A stretch of DNA of 64,000 bases from Hymenobacter cavernae (GTDB lineage Bacteria; Bacteroidota; Bacteroidia; Cytophagales; Hymenobacteraceae), in assembly GCF_014641455.1 (NCBI RefSeq), contig NZ_BMHT01000004.1:216025-280024 (forward strand), given 5' to 3'. Under the pieces are notes generated by a model, which ran no database searches, had not been told where the DNA came from, and was given only the letters and a program-made list of their open reading frames with translations. The translations under genes were made by a program, and so were the position numbers. Position 1 is the first letter of the stretch; each line of letters starts with the position of its first letter. Shown in pieces: positions 1 to 9,903 of this stretch.

Positions 1-1943
1 ACGCCCGGCGGCTTCGGACCTAAGTCGTACCAATCACCTAGCCCCTGGCTGAGAATGTGGCCGTCGGCTTTCGTACCGAGGTACGCCACGTAGCGCTGCA
101 TCATGGGGTAGCTCTCGGCCAATACCTGCTGGTCGCCGTACCATTGGTACACGTACCAAGGCAGAATAATGCTGCTGCTGCCCCACTCGGGCGAGTCGCG
201 GAACATGTCGCCGCCCCACTCAAACTTCACGTATTCGGGCGCAATTTCCGGAATCAGCCCGTCGGGCAGCTGCGAAACCCGCAGATCTTCAATGACTTTG
301 CGGCAGAGCGCGGCAATGTCGTAGTTGTAGCGGATAGAGCTGCCCATCAGGTGCGTTTCCTCCTGCCAACCTAGCTTTTCGCGGTGCGGGCAGTCGGTAA
401 ATACGCTGGCCAGGTTGCTCTTGATCGACCAGTCAATCAGCTTGTTAGTACGATTGAACAGGTCGTTGGAGCAGCTGAACTCGCCGACGCGGGGCGCGGC
501 GTTGCGGGTGTGCAGCGCAGTCAGGGCCACGATTACTGGTCGGTTACTGGCATTCGCTTCACCTTTCGGCACGCCGCCTTCCACCTGCGCGTAGCGGAAA
601 CCGTAGTAGCTGAAGCGCGGCCGCCACGTTTCAAGGCCTTTGCCCTTAAGCACATACGTGAAGTAGTACGGGCCGCCCGTCGCGCGCTGCGCGGCCGTAT
701 TGTCGGCTTTTAAGAGTTCGGCCGGGTAAACCCGAATCGTGTCGCCGGCCCGGCCCTGCACTTTGAGTTCGATGATGCCCGAAGCATTCTGCCCAAAATC
801 GTACAGCCACTTATTGGGCTGCACGGCCGTAATTTTCCGGGCCGTAAACGTCTCGTGTACTTTCAGCGGCTCGGCCGATTGCGACGTTACTTCGGGCGGG
901 CCGCTTACTACCAGCGCGGTTTTCCAAGCTGCATCGTTGAACCTAGGTGCGTCCCAGCCCGTCGGTTCGAGCGTGGCGTTGTAGTCCTCGCCGCCGTAGA
1001 TGCTGGAAAAGGTGATCGGGCCGGGGGCAGTTTTCCAGGTGGCGTCGCTGATGATGTTTTCGCTGCTACCATCTTGGTAGTCAAGCACAACGCGGCACAG
1101 CAGCTTGGGGTAGCCAAACGCCGATTTCAGCTTGCGGAACCGACCTTTCACGGGCGGCACGTAGTAGAACCCGTTGCCGAGCATCACCCCGAGGGTGTTC
1201 GGGCCTTTCTTCAGCTGCCCGGTAAGGTCGAAGGTGACGTACTGGGCGTGTTTGTTGTACTTGGTCCAGGCGGGGTCCAGGAAATGGTTCCCGACTTTCT
1301 GCCCGTTCAGGCTCATCTCAAACTGACCTAGGCCGCTGATGAAAGCCGTGGCGCGTGCCAAGCGCTTGCGCACGGTAAAATCCTTGCGCAGCAGCGGCAA
1401 CACATTGTTGTTCTGTGCAATATCCTTCTTGCCGTCTACCGGCAGCACGTCTACTTGCGCGGCGGGCAGCTCCTCGTAGGCTATCCATTGCGCGCCTTCC
1501 CAGTCGGCGGGCGCGAGCAGGCCCATCTGCCACTTGGCCGGCTTCGACCACGCCGAAGCGCGCCCGGCCTGGTCCCACACCATCACTTGCCAGTAGTAGG
1601 TTTTGGTGGATTGCAGCGGCTGGCCCGCGTAGCGAACCTGAATGGAAGCGTCGGAAGTTACTTTTTGGGAATCCCAGATGTTGCCAACGTGCTGACTAAG
1701 TAGCTTTTCGTTATCCGAAACCAGCACTCGATAGGCGGTTTGCCGGGTGTTGCGCTGCTCGGAAGCTAGCTGCCAACTCAGGTTAGGGGCCGGAGTTTGT
1801 ACGCCCAATGGCACGGGGGCATACGCGCACTTCAGCTGTCCCACTTCCAGGTCGGCGGCCGCGGCGGGCCGGAGCTGGAAGGCGGCGCAAAAAACGAGGG
1901 CGACCAGCGTCCGGAGCAAGTGCTGAAGGCAAGTCTTTTTCAT
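1..1943 (-). CDS. Alpha-L-rhamnosidase, GH78 (3' end cut by window edge)
   Basis: Hydrolyses terminal alpha-L-rhamnose from rhamnogalacturonan or other rhamnosides, in the periplasm or outside the cell. Reading the minus strand from the ATG at 1943 gives an open frame of about 647 codons that runs off the window. It begins with a signal peptide (MKKTC..., hydrophobic stretch, then AAAADLEVG). A fibronectin-like N-terminal region follows (NLSWQL, TYYWQVMVWD), then the Bac_rhamnosid_N region (FISGLGQFEMSLNGQKVG) and the catalytic barrel with DCPHREKLGWQEE and DSPEWGSSSIILPWY. GH78 proteins are usually about 900 residues, so roughly 250-300 C-terminal residues lie outside. The two rhamnogalacturonan acetylesterases at the far end of the window fit the same substrate. 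The family call is strong; the exact substrate is inferred. Confidence 0.9.
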   Translation of the reverse strand, partial: MKKTCLQHLLRTLVALVFCAAFQLRPAAAADLEVGQLKCAYAPVPLGVQTPAPNLSWQLASEQRNTRQTAYRVLVSDNEKLLSQHVGNIWDSQKVTSDASIQVRYAGQPLQSTKTYYWQVMVWDQAGRASAWSKPAKWQMGLLAPADWEGAQWIAYEELPAAQVDVLPVDGKKDIAQNNNVLPLLRKDFTVRKRLARATAFISGLGQFEMSLNGQKVGNHFLDPAWTKYNKHAQYVTFDLTGQLKKGPNTLGVMLGNGFYYVPPVKGRFRKLKSAFGYPKLLCRVVLDYQDGSSENIISDATWKTAPGPITFSSIYGGEDYNATLEPTGWDAPRFNDAAWKTALVVSGPPEVTSQSAEPLKVHETFTARKITAVQPNKWLYDFGQNASGIIELKVQGRAGDTIRVYPAELLKADNTAAQRATGGPYYFTYVLKGKGLETWRPRFSYYGFRYAQVEGGVPKGEANASNRPVIVALTALHTRNAAPRVGEFSCSNDLFNRTNKLIDWSIKSNLASVFTDCPHREKLGWQEETHLMGSSIRYNYDIAALCRKVIEDLRVSQLPDGLIPEIAPEYVKFEWGGDMFRDSPEWGSSSIILPWYVYQWYGDQQVLAESYPMMQRYVAYLGTKADGHILSQGLGDWYDLGPKPPG

Positions 1944-2413
1944 CCCTCGGGTGGCGGTGGTAGGGTGGTTATGGTAGCGTGAAAGACCTAGGCCGTGCTC
2001 TGCGCGTAAGTCTATAAGGAAGAGGACCGATGGTGTTATCGTATAATTGACCAAGCGGCAACAGAGCGCTTTTACAAAATTAGAAGCGCGACAGCCCCGG
2101 CTGTCTCGGCAATTGACAACTTGTTGTAGGATGTTATCTTGGAGGGTATTTCCTGCCCCGCTTTCACTGCTCTTGCGCCTGCCATGACGTTTTTGGCTAG
2201 GGTAAAATCCGCCGGCTCCCTTTCGGCAGGCGCTTTTCGGGCTGATCTGTAAAGCAAAGAGTGGATTGTTCGATTACTCTGCTTTTACTAGTAATTTTGT
2301 TTCCCTCGTGGGAGCCCTTCCGGGCGCATTATAAGTTGGGTTTATTCTCTTTCGAACCAATAAAAAGGTAAGAGCATTACTAGGTTACTTAATACTGCAA
2401 CAAAGCAGGTTTA
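1944..2413. other. Divergent intergenic region, 470 bp
   Basis: This lies between the GH78 gene (minus) and the hybrid kinase gene (plus), so it should hold both promoters. A TAATTTTG at 2292-2299 matches the Bacteroidota -7 element TAnnTTTG on the plus strand, with a TTG at 2266-2268, 23 bases upstream (slightly long spacing). The same element appears on the minus strand at 2075-2082. No convincing gene or RNA was seen; a 61-codon minus-strand frame at 2072-2257 has no recognisable features. Confidence 0.3.
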
Positions 2414-5400
2414 ATGGAAGACAATGCGACGTTGACGGCCGAGCTTGCTCGGTTGCTCGAAATAGTAGCCCAGCAGGAACAGGAAATCCAGACGTTGCGT
2501 GCGCGTTTGGAGTCCCCGAACCGGGTGCAAGCCGCGTTGCCCTGTCTGCCAGAAGTTGGCAATCTGGAGCAGCTGCTATTTCTGGTGGAGAAGCTGTTCA
2601 CGGCGGTTGTGCTGACGGATCTGCAGGGCAACTATCTCTGGATAAATGAGGGTGTTGCCAAGCTGTGGGGCTACAAGGAAGCCGACTTGGCAAGCCTGCC
2701 CAGAAAGTCAATCTTGGACGGAAATTTCCTTGACAGCGCGACGGCAGCTTACATACAGGAGTGCCGGGCTCAAAGCCTCCCCTACGAATTTGAAATCCCA
2801 AATTCTGAGCCATCTAGCGGCACTGGCTGGATCCGGATAAAAGCGCAGCCGCTCCTGAATAAGCAGCGGCAGGCCGTGCTGTATGCGACGATGATCGAGG
2901 ACATCACGGAGCGGAAAACCGCGCAGCTAGCCCTGATCGACAACGAGCAGCGTTTTCGCACCCTGATTGAAAGTGCGCCGGGTGCTCTCTACGAATGGCG
3001 CGAAAACCTCGACGGCACGTACTATGCCACCTACGGCACTCCTAAGTTCAAGGAGCTCTTCGGGATTACGGCCGCCGATGTTCCCCTGATACCTAGCTTC
3101 ATTCATCCGGAAGACCGGGCGCGGTGGCGGCAGTCCATTGAGGAGTCGAAGCGGCTGCGGAGCCCGTGGCAGTTTGAAGGGCGCATGGTAGTGCCCGGCC
3201 AGCCGCTGCGGTGGTGGCGGGCCGATGCCATTCTGGCCGAAGAGGATGAGGACGGCGTGCTGTATCGCGGCATTATGAACGACACGACCGCTGCCGTGCT
3301 GGCTCAGCAGACTATTCGGGAAAGCGACCAGCGCTGGCGTGCGGCAATGGAGGGCGTCGGCAACGATACGTGGGAGTATAACCTGCAAACAAAAGAGCTT
3401 ATTATCTCCGCAAAATACCGCGACCTGCTGGGGTACGATAATCGGCAGCATCCGACAACCGGCTGCCCTTGGTATGCCAACGTGCGTGCGCAGGACCTCG
3501 CCGCGGCCAGTGAAGCGCTGGCGCGGGTTGTAGGCGGCGAAGTGCCGCTGTATTCCGTTACGTACCAGATAGTTGATCAGCCCGGGCCAGACAAATGGAT
3601 CTTGTCGCGGGCGATGATTACGCAGCGCGATGAGGCCGGCAAGCCCCTGATCCTGACCGGCACCCACACCGACGTCACGGAAGTAACGGAGGCGAAAATG
3701 GCTCTTGAGGCTTCCACCCTGCGCCTGGTTAGCACTATTGCTAGTTTGCAAGGTGCTGTGCTGCTAGAAGATGAGCACCAGAAGATTGTGCTGGCAAACG
3801 AGGCGTTCTGCCGCCTATTTGGGTTGGTTGGCTCGCCCGATGAACTGATCGGGGCCGATTGCCTGACGTTGGCTGAGGAAGCGAAACCCGTTTTCAGCGA
3901 CGAAGCAGGCTTCATCCAGCGTATCAACACCATCCGCCAACAGCGGCAAGCCGTTCGGGAAGATACAATCGTCCTGAAAGATGGGCGCGTATTGTCGCGC
4001 GACTCTACGCCCATCTTCGTGCACGACCATTATATCGGCTTTCTGTGGAAGTACGAGGATGTGACGGTCCGCAAAAACGAAGAGGAGGTTTTGAGGCGGC
4101 GGGAAGAGAAATATCGCGGCATTCTGGAAAACCTCAACCTAGGTTTGGTGGAGATAGACCGGGAAGGCAAGGTGCTTTTTGCCAACAACAGCTACGGTGA
4201 GATGACTGGCTACAGCGTCGAAGAGCTGCTGGGAGACACGCTGGATAAGCTGTTTGCACAAAATCCTGAAAGTAAGCAGCTAATTGAGAAGAAGAAGAAG
4301 CTGCGGCCCCTGGGTATCTCAGATTCGTATGAGCTTGCCATCGAAACTAAACAGGGCCAGGTGAAGTGGCTGATGGTGAGTGGGGCACCTCTATATAATG
4401 ATGAGAAACAGCACGTTGGCTCTATTGGGGTGCACCTGGATATTACCCAGCAAAAGCGGCTGCAAACCAGCTTGCGGGAAGCCAAAGAAGTAGCGGAAGA
4501 ATCGGCGAAGGCCAAGGAGCGGTTTCTGGCCAATATGAGCCACGAGATTCGGACGCCCATGAACGCCATTCTGGGCATGAGTCAGCTGCTGAACAAAACG
4601 CCGCTCTCCGCCCAGCAGGATAACTACCTGCGCGCCATCACCACCTCCGCCGAAAGCCTGCTGGTCATCATCAACGACATTCTCGACCAATCGAAGATTG
4701 ATGCGGGCAAGATGACCATCGAGCACATTGGGTTCAGCTTGCGCAATGTGTTTGAGCAGGTGGAGAAAACCTTGCAGTATAAAGCGGAAGACAAAGGCCT
4801 GAGCCTTCTGATGCAGGTCGGAGCCGGCATTCCGGAGGTGCTCATCGGCGACCCGCACCGTATCACGCAGGTGCTGCTCAACTTGGCCGGTAACTCCATC
4901 AAGTTCACTGAAAAAGGGCAGGTGCGCGTTTCCTGCAAGCTGGCGGGCACGTTGGAGCAAAAGGTGGTGGTCGAGTTTAAGGTGCGCGACACGGGCATCG
5001 GCATGGATCAGCAATACCTAGGTTCGTTGTTTCAGAGCTTCAGCCAGGAAGACTCGTCTATTTCCCGCAAGTTTGGCGGCACCGGTCTAGGGCTGCATAT
5101 CTCCCGCAACCTGGTGGATCTGATGGGCGGCGAAATCCAGATCGAGAGCGAAAAGCACCAAGGCACTACGAGCACGTTTGCCCTGCAATTATCCATTGGC
5201 TCCGGCGCCGACCTGCCCCGCACCGAGCTGACCGGGAGCCTGAACACGATTCGGGAAGAGCTGCGTGGCAAGCGCGTGCTGCTGGTGGAGGACAACGAAT
5301 TCAACCGGATGCTGGCCAAAACACTGCTGGAACAGGCTCACATCCAGGTTGCGGAAGCGGAGAATGGCGCCATCGCGGTAGCTATGGCCCGGCAGCAGGC

Positions 5401-6001
5401 GTTCGACCTGATTCTGATGGACATGCACATGCCGGTGATGAACGGCCTGGAAGCCACCAGCCAGCTGCGGCAGGAGCTAGGTTTGCAGACGCCCATCATT
5501 GCCCTGACTGCCAACGCTATTCAGGGAGACAATCAGAAGTGCCTGACAGCAGGAATGAACGATTACTTGTCGAAGCCCTTCCGCGAAGATCAGTTGCTGA
5601 AAATGGTGCACGACTGGCTGCCGCGGGCTCCGGCGCCAGCCCCAGGTGACCTAGGTGCTCCGCTCTACCGGCCTGACTTGTTGCAGGAAATGGCCGGCAA
5701 CGACCACAAGTTTGTGGGCTTCATGCTGCGTACGTTCCTGAAAAGCAGCGAAGAAGTGCTAGCCAGTATCCGCGCCGGCTTTGCGGCGGGTAATGTAGCT
5801 ACTCTCCAGGAAGCCGCGCACCAGATCCGGCCTAGCCTGACGCACATGCAGATGCAGCAGGTGCTGGAACCCGTCAAGCAGCTCGAAAACTGGACCGGCC
5901 CATTCGAGCAGGCCACTCTCCAACAGCTGGTCGATTTAATCGAAAAGCTGCTGCGGCAAGCAATGACGCAGATGGAACAGGACCTGAAAAACTACCAGTA
6001 G
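2414..6001 (+). CDS. Hybrid sensor histidine kinase / response regulator, multi-PAS with Hpt
   Basis: A 1195-residue phosphorelay protein with all relay modules on one chain. A short coiled coil (about 5-35) is followed by about five PAS/PAC domains (about 55-690). The HisKA domain carries the phospho-accepting His at residue 710 (SHEIRTPMNAILGMS). A HATPase domain has the N box (LNLAGNSIKFTEKG), DTGIGM and FGGTGLGL. A receiver domain carries the phospho-acceptor Asp at about 1003 (LILMDMHMPVMNG, then LSKPF), and a C-terminal Hpt domain has His about 1136 (AAHQIRPSL). No signal peptide or membrane segment is visible, so it should sense cytoplasmic or diffusible signals. It is monocistronic: a bidirectional terminator follows directly. 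No output regulator is adjacent, so its target cannot be read from context. Confidence 0.93.
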   Translation: MEDNATLTAELARLLEIVAQQEQEIQTLRARLESPNRVQAALPCLPEVGNLEQLLFLVEKLFTAVVLTDLQGNYLWINEGVAKLWGYKEADLASLPRKSILDGNFLDSATAAYIQECRAQSLPYEFEIPNSEPSSGTGWIRIKAQPLLNKQRQAVLYATMIEDITERKTAQLALIDNEQRFRTLIESAPGALYEWRENLDGTYYATYGTPKFKELFGITAADVPLIPSFIHPEDRARWRQSIEESKRLRSPWQFEGRMVVPGQPLRWWRADAILAEEDEDGVLYRGIMNDTTAAVLAQQTIRESDQRWRAAMEGVGNDTWEYNLQTKELIISAKYRDLLGYDNRQHPTTGCPWYANVRAQDLAAASEALARVVGGEVPLYSVTYQIVDQPGPDKWILSRAMITQRDEAGKPLILTGTHTDVTEVTEAKMALEASTLRLVSTIASLQGAVLLEDEHQKIVLANEAFCRLFGLVGSPDELIGADCLTLAEEAKPVFSDEAGFIQRINTIRQQRQAVREDTIVLKDGRVLSRDSTPIFVHDHYIGFLWKYEDVTVRKNEEEVLRRREEKYRGILENLNLGLVEIDREGKVLFANNSYGEMTGYSVEELLGDTLDKLFAQNPESKQLIEKKKKLRPLGISDSYELAIETKQGQVKWLMVSGAPLYNDEKQHVGSIGVHLDITQQKRLQTSLREAKEVAEESAKAKERFLANMSHEIRTPMNAILGMSQLLNKTPLSAQQDNYLRAITTSAESLLVIINDILDQSKIDAGKMTIEHIGFSLRNVFEQVEKTLQYKAEDKGLSLLMQVGAGIPEVLIGDPHRITQVLLNLAGNSIKFTEKGQVRVSCKLAGTLEQKVVVEFKVRDTGIGMDQQYLGSLFQSFSQEDSSISRKFGGTGLGLHISRNLVDLMGGEIQIESEKHQGTTSTFALQLSIGSGADLPRTELTGSLNTIREELRGKRVLLVEDNEFNRMLAKTLLEQAHIQVAEAENGAIAVAMARQQAFDLILMDMHMPVMNGLEATSQLRQELGLQTPIIALTANAIQGDNQKCLTAGMNDYLSKPFREDQLLKMVHDWLPRAPAPAPGDLGAPLYRPDLLQEMAGNDHKFVGFMLRTFLKSSEEVLASIRAGFAAGNVATLQEAAHQIRPSLTHMQMQQVLEPVKQLENWTGPFEQATLQQLVDLIEKLLRQAMTQMEQDLKNYQ

Positions 6002-6017
6002 CCGTCAGACAATAACG

Positions 6018-6054
6018 GAAGCGGCCCCGGAAACACAGTTTCCAGGGCCGCTTC
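6018..6054. terminator. Bidirectional terminator between kinase gene and mqo
   Basis: A near-perfect hairpin: the arm GAAGCGGCCCCGGAAAC at 6018-6034 pairs with GTTTCCAGGGCCGCTTC at 6038-6054 across a short loop. It lies between two convergent genes, 17 bases after the stop of the kinase gene and about 20 bases before the stop of mqo. Confidence 0.75.
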
Positions 6055-6073
6055 TGCGTTGAACAATTGATTG

Positions 6074-7588
6074 TTACGCCGGTTCGCCGACGTTCAAACC
6101 TAGCACCTCGCTGGTGTTGTTGCGAATCTGCTCGCACAACTGCGGGTTATCGTTCAGCTTCTGCCCAAACGACGGAATCATCTGCTTGAACTTGGCCTGC
6201 CACTCCGGCGAGCTAGCTTTGTCTTTGAAGCAGCGCTGAATCAGGCTCACCATGATGCTCACGGCCGTGGAAGCGCCGGGCGAGGCACCCAGCAACGCGG
6301 CAATAGAGCCGTCGGCGGCGCTAACTACTTCAGTACCAAACTCCAGTACACCGCCCTGCACGGGGTCTTTCTTGATAACCTGCACGCGCTGACCGGCGAC
6401 TTCCAGCTCCCAGTCCTTGCTGTTGGCGTTGGGCAGATACTCGCGCAACGCCGACAAGCGGTCTTCCGGCGACTGGCGAACCTGGTTGATGAGGTAGCGC
6501 GTCAGCGGAATGTTCTTGAGGCCGGCAATAATCATGGGCCGCAGGTTGCCGGTTTTGATTGAACCCGGCAAGTCGAGGAAGGAGCCTTGCTTGAGGAACT
6601 TGGTGCTGAAGCCCGCGTAGGGACCGAACAGCAGCTCGCGCTTGCCGTTGATCACGCGCGTATCCAGGTGCGGCACCGACATAGGCGGCGAGCCCACGCT
6701 GGCTTTGCCGTACACCTTAGCATGGTGACGCTCAATGATTTCCTGGTTCGTGCATTTCAGCCACTGCCCACTCACGGGGAAGCCGCCGAAGCCTTTGCCC
6801 TCCGGAATGCCCGACTTGATGAGCAGCGGCAGTGAGCCGCCACCAGCCCCGATAAACACGAATTTGCTGTGTACGCGCACTTTTTCGCCGGTACCTAGGT
6901 CCTTGGCTTTCACGTACCAGGTACCATCCGGCTCGCGGCGCAGCTTGGTTACTTCGTGATTGAAGTGGAAGCTCACGCCCGGCTGCTCGCGCAGCATGTT
7001 GAACAGGCCACGGGTGAGGGCGCCAAAGTTCACGTCGGTGCCGATTTCCATGCGGGTGGCGGCTACTTTCTCGCTGGGGTTGCGGCCTTCCATCACCAGC
7101 GGCATCCATTGCTGAAGCTGCTGGTGGTCTTCGCTGTATTCCATGCCTTTGAAGAGCGGCGACTTCACCAGCGCTTCGCGGCGTTTCTTCAGGTAGTCAA
7201 CATTGCTTTCACCCCACACAAAGCTCATGTGCGGAATGCTGTTGATGAAATTTTGCGGAGTTTTGAAGTCGATTTTCTGGACCAGATACGACCAGAATTG
7301 CTTCGATACCTCAAACGACTCCGCAATATTGATGGCCTTCGAGATGTCAACGGAGCCATCGGCTTTCTGGGGCGTGTAGTTCAGCTCGCAGAAGGCGGAG
7401 TGGCCGGTGCCGGCGTTGTTCCAGGCGTCGGAGCTTTCGGCGGCGGCCACATCAAGCCGCTCGAAAACGGCGATGGTCAGTTCGGGTTGCAGTTCCTTGA
7501 GCATGACGCCCAAAGTGGCGCTCATAATGCCCGCCCCGATCAGAACAACATCAGGGCGTAAAGTGGAAGAATTATCGCTGGTGCTCAT
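6074..7588 (-). CDS. mqo: Malate:quinone oxidoreductase
   Basis: A membrane-associated FAD enzyme that oxidises malate to oxaloacetate and passes electrons to the quinone pool, serving the TCA cycle in place of or beside NAD-dependent malate dehydrogenase. The 504-residue length is typical. The N-terminus has the FAD-binding Rossmann motif ([14 protein letters not shown]). Mqo hallmarks follow: [45 protein letters not shown] and [13 protein letters not shown]. The gene stands alone between the convergent hybrid kinase gene and the divergent BLUF gene. Confidence 0.96.
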   Translation of the reverse strand: MSTSDNSSTLRPDVVLIGAGIMSATLGVMLKELQPELTIAVFERLDVAAAESSDAWNNAGTGHSAFCELNYTPQKADGSVDISKAINIAESFEVSKQFWSYLVQKIDFKTPQNFINSIPHMSFVWGESNVDYLKKRREALVKSPLFKGMEYSEDHQQLQQWMPLVMEGRNPSEKVAATRMEIGTDVNFGALTRGLFNMLREQPGVSFHFNHEVTKLRREPDGTWYVKAKDLGTGEKVRVHSKFVFIGAGGGSLPLLIKSGIPEGKGFGGFPVSGQWLKCTNQEIIERHHAKVYGKASVGSPPMSVPHLDTRVINGKRELLFGPYAGFSTKFLKQGSFLDLPGSIKTGNLRPMIIAGLKNIPLTRYLINQVRQSPEDRLSALREYLPNANSKDWELEVAGQRVQVIKKDPVQGGVLEFGTEVVSAADGSIAALLGASPGASTAVSIMVSLIQRCFKDKASSPEWQAKFKQMIPSFGQKLNDNPQLCEQIRNNTSEVLGLNVGEPA

Positions 7589-8009
7589 GCGCTTTAGTAT
7601 GACTCCAAATAAGTACGTTGAACATCAAAAGAAGGAATCTTGTTCGGAAAATACGCGCGTAATTCCGGGCCTTTCTCCCTGGGGAGGTCGTTCCGAAATC
7701 GGGCACACGGCTTTTCAACCGGCCAAACTACACTGCATTCTTCAATGTGAGTCTATTTAAAAGCAAGACTTCTTGAATTACTGCTAGTTTTTTGGGCCGA
7801 ATAGCGTGCTACAAAGCCATTTTACGGCTCTCAGCCAAATACGGCTTGGTCAGATGACTGGAAAACCTGCCGCGCAGATTATTAGCCCCAAAAGAAACAA
7901 ACTCAGCTATTTGGGGTACATACGGTTTGCCCACCGTCGTTACCCTGCGTCTTTTATTCATGCCTGCGCTGCCGCTCGCAAGTTGCTGCCTGGGTTTCCT
8001 GTTTCAAGA
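7589..8009. other. Divergent intergenic region, 421 bp
   Basis: Between mqo (minus) and the BLUF gene (plus). The reading frame of the BLUF gene stays open upstream to 7806, but those 68 codons show no domain and precede the conserved BLUF N-terminus. I therefore treat this stretch as untranslated. No clear promoter, hairpin or RNA gene was seen. Confidence 0.3.
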
Positions 8010-8450
8010 ATGACGATACATCAGATTCTGTATACAAGCTCGGCCACCGGGGCGATGAGCGATGAACAGTTGAAGGATATTCTGCTGAAAGCCCGCGCTA
8101 CCAACCACGATCTTCGCATCACGGGGCTCCTGCTCTACAGCGAAGGCATGATTATGCAGGTGCTGGAGGGCGAGCAGGAGGTGGTGCGAATGCTCTACGA
8201 GAAAATCCGCCGCGACCCGCGCCACACGGAAGTCGCCACCCTGGTCGATGGACCCGTGCCGCGCCGGGTGTTTCCCGATTGGAGCATGGGATTCGTGCCG
8301 CTGGATCTTTCTGATTTCGTGTATATCGCTGGCTACGTGGACCCTAGCAAGCGCAACTTTCTGCTGCCGCGGGCACACAACGCCTCCCCGGAATTGCAGA
8401 GCCTGCTCCAGGAATTCGTGGCCGACCAGGAAGCAAAAGCACGAACCTAG
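8010..8450 (+). CDS. BLUF-domain blue-light photoreceptor, stand-alone
   Basis: A short BLUF protein (146 residues) that binds FAD and switches a hydrogen-bond network on blue light. The ATG at 8010 places the conserved start IHQILYTSSATG at the N-terminus. The flavin-interacting residues are all present: Tyr8, Asn32 and Gln50, with the same 24- and 18-residue spacings as in AppA (Tyr21, Asn45, Gln63). The LEGE motif follows the Gln. About 50 residues follow the core and form no known output domain, so signalling would be by protein contact. The open frame runs back to 7806 without a recognisable domain. The stop codon TAG lies inside a CCTAGG motif, and a palindromic element follows directly. 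Partner unknown. Confidence 0.9.
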   Translation: MTIHQILYTSSATGAMSDEQLKDILLKARATNHDLRITGLLLYSEGMIMQVLEGEQEVVRMLYEKIRRDPRHTEVATLVDGPVPRRVFPDWSMGFVPLDLSDFVYIAGYVDPSKRNFLLPRAHNASPELQSLLQEFVADQEAKART

Positions 8451-8457
8451 GTTGTGT

Positions 8458-8562
8458 GGAACCGTCATGCTGAGCTTGCCGAAGCATCTCTACCGCCAAA
8501 GTAATTCCTATCGTGAAAACGAAGCGGTAGAGATGCTTCGACAAGCTCAGCATGACGGTTCC
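8458..8562. repeat. Palindromic intergenic element, family A (complete)
   Basis: Arms of about 39 bases pair almost perfectly around a short core. The left arm contains GTCATGCTGAGCTTG then GAAGCATCTCTACCGC. The right arm contains GCGGTAGAGATGCTTCG then CAAGCTCAGCATGAC. It sits between the convergent BLUF and MscS genes, where it could also end transcription from both sides. The same arms recur at 9765-9870 (outer parts), 17861-17894, 40474-40512 and 50051-50146. Confidence 0.85.
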
Positions 8563-8564
8563 CA

Positions 8565-9674
8565 CTAGCTTTCATTGGCCACAACATTCGCCAGCGTAAA
8601 GGGCTGGTCGGAGCCGGCAACAAGGGAGCGGGTTTTGGGCAAGCTTTCCGGAAACTGCTGCTGAATGAAAGCCACCAATTTCTCGCGCACGATGCAGCGC
8701 AGGTCGAAGGTGCGGCTGGAGTCGGCGGCGCTTACCAGGGCGCGTAGCTCCATGGTTCGCTCCTTGGAATCAGTGACTTGCAGCACGCACACGCGCCGAT
8801 CCCACAGCGGTTCCTGTTCCACGATGCGCTTCAGCTCGGCGCGCACTTCCTCCACCGGCAGCGTGTAGTCAGCGTACAGAAACACGGTGCCGAGCAGCTG
8901 CGAGGTGGTGCGGGTCCAGTTCTGGAAAGGCTTCTCCATGAAGTAGTTGAGCGGCAGCACCAGCCGCCGCTCGTCCCAGATGCGCACCACCACGTAGGTC
9001 AGCGTAATTTCTTCTACCCGGCCCCATTCGCCTTCCACCACCAGCACGTCGTCCAGCCGGATGGGCTGCGTGAAGGCAATCTGGAAGCCGGCGAGCAGGT
9101 TGCTGAGCGAGCGTTGGGCTGCGAAGCCGATAATAACGCTGGCAATGCCCGCCGAAGTCAGCAGCCCCGTCCCGATGCGGCGCACCGTCGCGAAGCTCAT
9201 CAGAATAAGCCCAACGGCCAGAAAGGCAATCAAGGTAATAGCTAGCTTTTTGATAAACTGAAGCTGCGTGAACAGCTTGCGCACCCGCAGATTATCACCT
9301 TCCATAACCTGATAATGCTGCCGCACGAGGTCTTCAATGACATCAACCGTCTTGATCAGGCCCCAAGCAAATGTGGCAATCAGAGTCGTTTCCACGAAGC
9401 GCCGCAGCACTTCAAGCGACCTGGGCGCCAGCGGCACCAGCGGCAGCACAAACGACAGCACCAGCACCGGCAGGAAGTAAGTGCTAGGTCGGCTGAGGTG
9501 CCGGGCCAGGGAGTGCGTCGCCAGCGGCGCATCAGCGCGGCGGTTGTAGGCACGCAGTAGCGCAAATATCACCCACTTGATAACCAGGCCGCCCAGCAGG
9601 CCGCAGGCCAGCGTGCCCGACACATAAAGTGCCTGCTCAAGTGGCATGGGTAAGTCTAAGAGGTCAGGAAGCAT
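8565..9674 (-). CDS. Mechanosensitive ion channel, MscS family
   Basis: A 369-residue inner-membrane channel that opens on membrane tension to release solutes on hypo-osmotic shock. About four hydrophobic segments occur in the first 200 residues (around 15-40, 68-85, 135-160, 165-190). The pore helix and beta domain of MscS follow (IGTGLLTSAGIASVIIGFAA, then RSLSNLLAGFQIAF and QPIRLDDVL...GEWGRVEEI). The VVVRIWDERRLVLPLNYF segment is typical of the family. It is longer than E. coli MscS (286) because of the extra N-terminal helices. Palindromic elements flank it on both sides; the stop lies three bases from the family A element. Confidence 0.93.
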   Translation of the reverse strand: MLPDLLDLPMPLEQALYVSGTLACGLLGGLVIKWVIFALLRAYNRRADAPLATHSLARHLSRPSTYFLPVLVLSFVLPLVPLAPRSLEVLRRFVETTLIATFAWGLIKTVDVIEDLVRQHYQVMEGDNLRVRKLFTQLQFIKKLAITLIAFLAVGLILMSFATVRRIGTGLLTSAGIASVIIGFAAQRSLSNLLAGFQIAFTQPIRLDDVLVVEGEWGRVEEITLTYVVVRIWDERRLVLPLNYFMEKPFQNWTRTTSQLLGTVFLYADYTLPVEEVRAELKRIVEQEPLWDRRVCVLQVTDSKERTMELRALVSAADSSRTFDLRCIVREKLVAFIQQQFPESLPKTRSLVAGSDQPFTLANVVANES

Positions 9675-9711
9675 TTTTTCAGTTACCAGTTAACATTTAC
9701 CAGTTGTCAGT

Positions 9712-9903
9712 TGACAATGAGCAGTGAGCAATGGTGGTGAAGCTGTTCTGTTTAGGAAGTCGCCAGACCGTCACGCTGAGCTGGTCGAAGCATTTCGCGT
9801 GCTGACGTTGCCAAAGTAATCCAATTACTATTGCACGCGAGATGCTTCGACCAGCTCAGCATGACGGTCTAGGTTAATTTTTGACTCTGCTCACTGCTCA
9901 TTG
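9712..9903. repeat. Short repeat pair (GAGCAGTGAGCAATG) around a palindromic element
   Basis: ATGAGCAGTGAGCAATG near 9716-9732 and its complement CTGCTCACTGCTCATTG near 9886-9902 form an outer inverted pair enclosing the family A/B element. The right copy supplies the last codons (Asn-Glu-Gln-stop) of the 2H phosphoesterase gene. A related heptamer repeat ends the kinase gene at 54576. Confidence 0.65.
9765..9870. repeat. Palindromic intergenic element, A/B hybrid
   Basis: Arms of about 38 bases (9765-9802 and 9833-9870). The outer parts match family A (CAGCTCAGCATGACGG, GATGCTTCGACC). The inner part, TTGCACGCGAGAT, matches family B as at 17816-17851. It therefore looks like a recombinant of two repeat families. 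It lies between the MscS gene and the 2H phosphoesterase gene, both on the minus strand. Confidence 0.8.

Noticed and set aside
2927-3751. A 274-codon antisense frame inside the hybrid kinase gene
   Set aside because: Shadow of a GC-rich coding region; the plus-strand PAS domains explain the sequence.
7806-8009. Upstream extension of the BLUF frame
   Set aside because: The 68 extra codons show no domain, and the conserved BLUF N-terminus begins right after the ATG at 8010.
8458-8562. Palindromic element as a simple terminator only
   Set aside because: It lacks T-runs, recurs with conserved sequence at several sites, including within operons, and its arms are much longer than terminator stems.
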